Shown here: in pieces, positions 15,694 through 18,759 of the stretch
Numbering within the stretch: position 1 is the stretch's first letter
Layout: each line of letters begins with the position of its first letter
Assembly (NCBI GenBank): GCA_025966215.1
Contig: JAOPVM010000181.1
Span: forward strand, 1-18,759
Direction: 5' to 3'
Source of the DNA: Klenkia sp.
GTDB taxonomy: Bacteria > Actinomycetota > Actinomycetes > Mycobacteriales > Geodermatophilaceae
Length of the DNA stretch: 18,759 nt
The notes under the pieces: model-generated
Told to the model about the DNA's origin: nothing
Database searches by the model: none
Seen by the model: the letters and a program-made list of their open reading frames with translations, nothing else
Made by a program: the position numbers and the translations under genes

Positions 15694-15965
15694 TCAGACC
15701 CCGCGGGTGCGTCCGCGCTCGACCGCGGACACCGCCTCGTCGGCCGCGGTCAGCATCGTCTCCGGGGTCGACCCGGCGTCGCTGAGCGCGGTGCCGACGC
15801 TGACCCCGACCCGGTGCCGGCCGGCGCTGGACCACCGGCGTCGGCCGGGACGTCGAGCACGTCGAGGTCGACCAGCACCCGGTGCTGACGCTCCCGGTAC
15901 GCAGGGTCGTCGGGGGCAGGAGGGCGTCGGCCTCCCGCTGCCCGTCGGCCACGCTCACCGTGCCA
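15694..15965 (-). pseudogene. Frameshifted remnant resembling the C-terminal half of a GGDEF domain
   Basis: Reading the minus strand, three adjacent frames give pieces that join into one protein-like sequence: 'TVSVADGQREADALLPP' (about 15965-15915), then 'DDPAYRERQHRVLVDLDVLDVPADAGG' (about 15910-15830), then 'AGRHRVGVSVGTALSD' and 'ETMLTAADEAVSAVERGRTRGV' ending at TGA (15694-15696). The last piece matches the 'V.VSIG.A......LL..AD.AMY.AK..GR' end of diguanylate cyclase GGDEF domains. The intact motif and the N-terminal half are absent. At least two frameshifts are needed, so this is likely a decayed gene. It fills most of the 408-base gap between the YcaO gene and the exporter gene. The assignment rests on pattern similarity only. 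Confidence 0.5.
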
Positions 15966-16043
15966 CCCGTCCCGCCGACGTCCGCCGGCACTCGTCCCTG
16001 CGGGCACAACGGCTGCTCGGGCCCCGACCTCGAGGTGGGCCGC

Positions 16044-16057
16044 CCGGGCTCACCCGG
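16044..16057 (-). terminator. Short hairpin after the exporter gene
   Basis: ccggg (16044-16048) and cccgg (16053-16057) form a 5-bp stem with a 4-base loop, 9 bases beyond the exporter's stop on the minus strand. It is GC-rich and has no T-tract, so it is only a weak terminator candidate. Confidence 0.25.
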
Positions 16058-16065
16058 CCGGGGGA

Positions 16066-16665
16066 TCAGCCAGCCAGCTGACGCACCGTCTCCACCACCG
16101 CGACCACGGCGAACACCGCGAAGAGGACGGCGGCGACCCGGCGGATCAGCGGGATGGGCAGCTTGTCGGCGAGCTTCGTGCCCAGGAACACCGCGAGGCC
16201 GGAGACCACCAGCAGCGCCGCCCAGGCGCCGACGAACACCGAGAGCGGCTCGTCGTAGCGGGCGGCCAGGCCCGCGGTGGCCAGCTGGGACAGGTCGCCC
16301 CACTCGGCGGCGAACAGCACGCCGAAGGAGATCGCCGCCGCGCGCAGGAACGGGGTCTTCTCGCGCTGCGCAGCCGCCTCGCCGCCGTCCTCGGGGCCGC
16401 TGTTCGCGCTGCGCCACAGCAGCACGGCACCGACCAGGAACAGCAGCGCGACGATGCCGCTGACCAGGGCGGTGGGCAGCAGGGACAGCAGCGAGCCGGC
16501 GGTGACGGCGATGGCGACCTGCACGGCGAAGGCGGTGCCGACGCCGACGAAGACCGGCAGCGGCGCGAACCGGGTGGCCAGCACCAGGGTGGCGAACAGC
16601 GTCTTGTCCGGCAGCTCGACCGGGAGGATCAGGATGAACGCCGCAGCGACGACGGACAGGACCAC
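16066..16665 (-). CDS. TMEM165/GDT1 family (UPF0016) cation exporter, probably Mn2+
   Basis: This 199-residue membrane protein has two homologous halves of three helices each. Each half starts with the acidic family motif: E-L-P-D-K-T at 17-22 and E-W-G-D-L-S at 121-126. These are variants of the E-x-G-D-(K/R)-(S/T) signature that binds divalent cations. A hydrophilic linker (about 86-106) separates the halves. Family members such as Vibrio MneA export manganese, and a yybP-ykoY Mn2+ riboswitch lies in its 5' leader, which strongly supports this role. I chose the GTG at 16665 because gaagagg lies about 5 bases upstream. The frame is open to 16776, but that longer start would translate the riboswitch leader and give a non-membrane Arg/Pro/Cys-rich tail. 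Its expression should rise with manganese. Confidence 0.9.
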   Translation of the reverse strand: MVLSVVAAAFILILPVELPDKTLFATLVLATRFAPLPVFVGVGTAFAVQVAIAVTAGSLLSLLPTALVSGIVALLFLVGAVLLWRSANSGPEDGGEAAAQREKTPFLRAAAISFGVLFAAEWGDLSQLATAGLAARYDEPLSVFVGAWAALLVVSGLAVFLGTKLADKLPIPLIRRVAAVLFAVFAVVAVVETVRQLAG

Positions 16666-16750
16666 AGGGGCCTCTTCTCTGCTCGGCGCGGCCGGGCAGG
16701 GGGCGCACGCCTCCGACCGACAGCGCCACGGGTGGGTGGACTGCGCAGTC

Positions 16751-16846
16751 GAAGGTCTCGCCCATCCGGTTCGCACCGGACCCGCTGACCGGGTGCCCCG
16801 AGGGGCACCAGCATGTCGACCAGCGGACGGGGGGCTACTCCCCTTC
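16751..16846 (-). ncRNA. yybP-ykoY manganese riboswitch
   Basis: Read on the minus strand, the RNA starts gaagg (16842-16846) followed by the hallmark L1 sequence gggagtagc, and closes with gagaccttc. P1 pairs gaagg with ccttc (16751-16755), just as the family's AAGGGGAGUAG and GACCUUU ends do. P2 pairs gccc with gggc. A branch ccgctg/cagcgg holds the L3-like gtcgacatgc and an 8-bp stem (16792-16799 with 16802-16809). Another hairpin, tccggt-gcga-accgga (16765-16780), has a GNRA loop. This is the four-way-junction layout of the Mn2+-sensing aptamer, with L1 and L3 forming the metal site. The exporter start is 85 bases downstream with no obvious terminator in between, so control of translation initiation is more likely than attenuation. 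The 5' end overlaps the end of larC. Confidence 0.88.
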
Positions 16847-18019
16847 TCCGGGAGGAACCCTAGCCCACGCCGCGGCGGTCGCGGCGCGCATGACCTCCTT
16901 CACCGGGAGACCCCGCTCACGGGCCAACGCGGCGACGTCCTCGAACTCCACGCTGACGTTGAGCACCGCACCGTCGTCGGCCATCGCGGTCTTGGTGCCC
17001 ACCCGCCCGCCGAGGACGTCGACGTGGCCCTGGCTGCGGGCCAGCGCGACCTTGCCCACCGCCGACACCCGCAGCCCGATCGTGGGGGTGTGCGCGAACA
17101 CCGCCCGCTGGACGGCGGCGACCGCCTCGGGCCGGCACAGCGCGGACAGCGTGTGCGCCGGGCGGCCCTTCTTCATCAGGATCGGGGTCAGCCAGGCATC
17201 GCTGGCCCCGGCGGCGAACAGCGCGTCCAGCACCCCGGGCCACAGCCGGGGGTCCAGGTCGTCGATGTTGGCCTCCAGCACCACCGGCGTGCCCGGAGCG
17301 GCGGTCACCGGCTCGCCCAGCACCAGGCGGACGGCGTTCGGCAGCTCCACCGGGTCCCGGCCCCCGGCGCCCGAGCCCACCCGGGCCGGTCGCATCCCGG
17401 GCATCGGGCCCCAGACGTCCACGAGCTCGGCGACCAGCGCGGCCCCGGTGGGGGTGCAGCACTCGTGCGGCACCGGCCCGGCGTGCACCGGCAGCCCGGT
17501 CAGCAGCTCCAGCACCGCCGGTCCGGGCAGCGGGACGACGCCGTGCTCCCCGCGGGCCCGCCCGCCGCCCAGGGCCACCGAGGTGGCGTGCAGCTCCCTG
17601 AGCCCGAGGTGGGCGAACCCGGCGACCACCCCGACCACGTCGGCGAGTGCGTCCAGGGCACCCACCTCGTGGAAGTGCACCTCCTCGGCGGGCACCCGGT
17701 GCACCCGGCCCTCGGCCGCGGCCAGCCGGGCGAAGACGGCCAGCGCCCGGGCGCGGACGGTGTCCTCCAGCGTCGCTGCGCCCAGCAGCGCCCGGACGTC
17801 GGCCCAGGTGCGGTGGTGGGTGCTCGGCGGGGCGTCGACGTGCACCCGGGTGGCCCCCAGCCCGTGCCGGGAGACCTGCTCGGTGCGCAGGAGGACCGGT
17901 TCGACCGGCAGGCCGGCGACGGCGTCCTGCAGCACGTCCAGCGGCACGCCGGCGTCGACGAGGGCGCCCAGCAGCATGTCCCCGCTCGCGCCCGCCGCGA
18001 GGTCCAGCCAGCCGATCAC
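16835..18019 (-). CDS. larC: Nickel-pincer nucleotide cyclometallase LarC
   Basis: This 394-residue protein matches LarC (DUF111) end to end: 'LDLAAGASGDMLLGALVDAGV' at the N-terminus, V-H-F-H-E-V-G-A at 114-121, C-T-P-T-G-A-A-L at 188-195, E-A-N-I-D-D-L-D-P at 249-257 and M-K-K-G-R-P-A-H at 282-289. LarC inserts nickel into the pyridinium dithiocarboxylate mononucleotide made by LarB and LarE, using CTP, to give the cofactor of lactate racemase-type enzymes. In Lactobacillus plantarum larC is read through a programmed frameshift, whereas here it is one intact frame. The GTG start aligns with the family N-terminus but lacks a clear Shine-Dalgarno. The gene lies 45 bases after larB. Its TAG stop and last codons (G-E-stop) form part of the riboswitch of the next gene. 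Confidence 0.94.
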   Translation of the reverse strand: MIGWLDLAAGASGDMLLGALVDAGVPLDVLQDAVAGLPVEPVLLRTEQVSRHGLGATRVHVDAPPSTHHRTWADVRALLGAATLEDTVRARALAVFARLAAAEGRVHRVPAEEVHFHEVGALDALADVVGVVAGFAHLGLRELHATSVALGGGRARGEHGVVPLPGPAVLELLTGLPVHAGPVPHECCTPTGAALVAELVDVWGPMPGMRPARVGSGAGGRDPVELPNAVRLVLGEPVTAAPGTPVVLEANIDDLDPRLWPGVLDALFAAGASDAWLTPILMKKGRPAHTLSALCRPEAVAAVQRAVFAHTPTIGLRVSAVGKVALARSQGHVDVLGGRVGTKTAMADDGAVLNVSVEFEDVAALARERGLPVKEVMRAATAAAWARVPPGEGE

Positions 18020-18064
18020 GGGGCCATCACGCAGGCCATGGTGCCCCCGCGTCGTCCCACGGGG

Positions 18065-18759
18065 TCAGCGGGGGATCGACCGCCGGGCGATCCGGGCGGC
18101 GAACACGCCCGCGGCGTAGCCGTTGTCGATGTTGGAGACCACCACGCCCGGGCTCGCCGAGTTCAGCACGGTCAGCAGCGCGCCGAAGCCACCGAACGAG
18201 CTGGTCTGCCCGGTGGAGGTGGGGACGGCGACGATCGGCACCTCGGTCATCCCGGCGACCACGGTGGCCAGGGCCGCGTCCAGGCCGGCGACGACCACCA
18301 GGCAGTCGACGTCGGTGAGCAGCGAGCTGTCGGCCAGCAGCGGACGCATCCGGCTGCCCCCGACGTCGTCGACCCGGGTGACCTCGGTGCCGGTCACCTT
18401 GGCCACGAACGCGGCCTCGGCGGCGACCGGGGTGTCGCCGGAACTGGCGCACAGCACGGCGACCCGGCCGCGCACCTCGGGCAGCGGGCCCACGGCGGCG
18501 GCCATCGCGGCGGCGTCCATGGTCGTGTAGGCGTCGTGCTCGCTGGCCAGTGCGACCAGCGTCTCCGCCGAGGCGCGGACGACGACGGCTGCGCGGTCGG
18601 GGAACTCGCGGCGGGCGTCGCGGACCAGCGCGAGGACCTGCTCGGTGCTGCGCCCGGTACCCCAGATGACGTCGGGGCCGACGGTCGCGGCGGGCTGGCG
18701 GATCACGACCGGGCTGACGCTGGGCGGACGCACCTCGGCCTGCGGGGTCTCCTGGCGGC
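18065..18759 (-). CDS. larB: LarB-like nickel-pincer biosynthesis protein, divergent (5' end may lie outside window)
   Basis: About 230 residues of an AIR-carboxylase-fold protein are visible. Its order matches LarB: 'GRSTEQVLALV', 'VAVLCASSGDTPVAAEAAF', 'CLVVVAGLDAALATVVAGM', 'PIVAVPTSTGQTSSFGGFGALL' and 'SNIDNGYAAGVFAARI'. LarB carboxylates nicotinic acid adenine dinucleotide and hydrolyses its phosphoanhydride, and location beside larC supports the call. Several conserved blocks differ from the usual LarB (AGTSD, AGMEGALPSVV, PTSVGYG). Notably L-N-S-C-A-P-G reads L-N-S-A-S-P-G, so the nucleophilic Cys seems to be absent. A GTG at 18733 could start it, but the frame stays open to the window edge, the GTG's Shine-Dalgarno would be poorly spaced and the typical LarB N-terminus is missing, so the real start is probably beyond 18759. 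Confidence 0.8.
   Translation of the reverse strand, partial: RQETPQAEVRPPSVSPVVIRQPAATVGPDVIWGTGRSTEQVLALVRDARREFPDRAAVVVRASAETLVALASEHDAYTTMDAAAMAAAVGPLPEVRGRVAVLCASSGDTPVAAEAAFVAKVTGTEVTRVDDVGGSRMRPLLADSSLLTDVDCLVVVAGLDAALATVVAGMTEVPIVAVPTSTGQTSSFGGFGALLTVLNSASPGVVVSNIDNGYAAGVFAARIARRSIPR

Noticed and set aside
15659..16065. RiPP precursor peptide for the YcaO enzyme
   Set aside because: The small frames here have no leader/core look, and the best protein-like signal is the GGDEF-type remnant. No repeated Cys/Ser/Thr core was seen.
16666..16776. Longer start for the exporter gene at 16776
   Set aside because: It would translate the riboswitch leader into an Arg/Pro/Cys-rich tail unlike the family. 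The GTG at 16665 has a Shine-Dalgarno and matches family length.
1..18759. CRISPR arrays, tRNA or rRNA genes, transposases, att sites
   Set aside because: I saw no regularly spaced repeats, RNA gene patterns or mobile-element genes. The 301-353 repeats are unspaced and too short for CRISPR.

Overview
The window is about 75% GC by eye, with GC-saturated third codon positions, many GTG starts and repeated GTGA stop/start overlaps. Together with a HelR-type RNA polymerase recycling helicase, a nadE-type glutamine-dependent NAD synthetase and Tat lipoprotein binding proteins, this points to an actinomycete. A Geodermatophilaceae-like genome is my best guess, but the family cannot be proved from the sequence alone.

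Left part (2-4986, + strand): a six-gene carbohydrate locus. It holds the end of a PfkB sugar kinase, then a lipoprotein sugar-binding protein, a single-domain ABC ATPase, an RbsC-like permease, a phosphotriesterase-family metal hydrolase (probably a phosphorylated-lactone or ester hydrolase) and a glutamine-amidotransferase-like protein without an evident nucleophile. The layout suggests uptake, phosphorylation and hydrolysis of an unidentified sugar acid, lactone or related compound. A perfect 12-bp hairpin follows the last stop codon.

Middle (5095-11618, + strand): helR stands alone, bounded by hairpins. After it comes a divergent polysaccharide-deacetylase-fold protein, apparently coupled to a family-1 (MalE/MalF/MalG-like) ABC importer that has no ATPase of its own in the window. 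Next are nadE (11687-13720) and a small SRPBCC protein (13794-14240). The SRPBCC gene overlaps, tail to tail by 10 bp, a stand-alone YcaO-family gene on the minus strand.

Right part (14231-18759, - strand). In transcription order this holds larB (cut by the window edge), larC, a yybP-ykoY manganese riboswitch, a TMEM165/GDT1-family (UPF0016) cation exporter, a frameshifted remnant that looks like the C-terminal half of a GGDEF domain, and the YcaO gene. LarB and LarC belong to nickel-pincer nucleotide synthesis, which starts from nicotinic acid adenine dinucleotide, the same metabolite NadE uses.

Most notable points: (1) the 5' strand of P1 and the L1 loop of the Mn riboswitch are written into the last codons and stop codon of larC; (2) the LarB homologue appears to lack the cysteine used for catalysis in characterised LarB; (3) the deacetylase-like protein lacks the usual catalytic aspartate; (4) the YcaO protein has no RiPP or thioamidation partner nearby.
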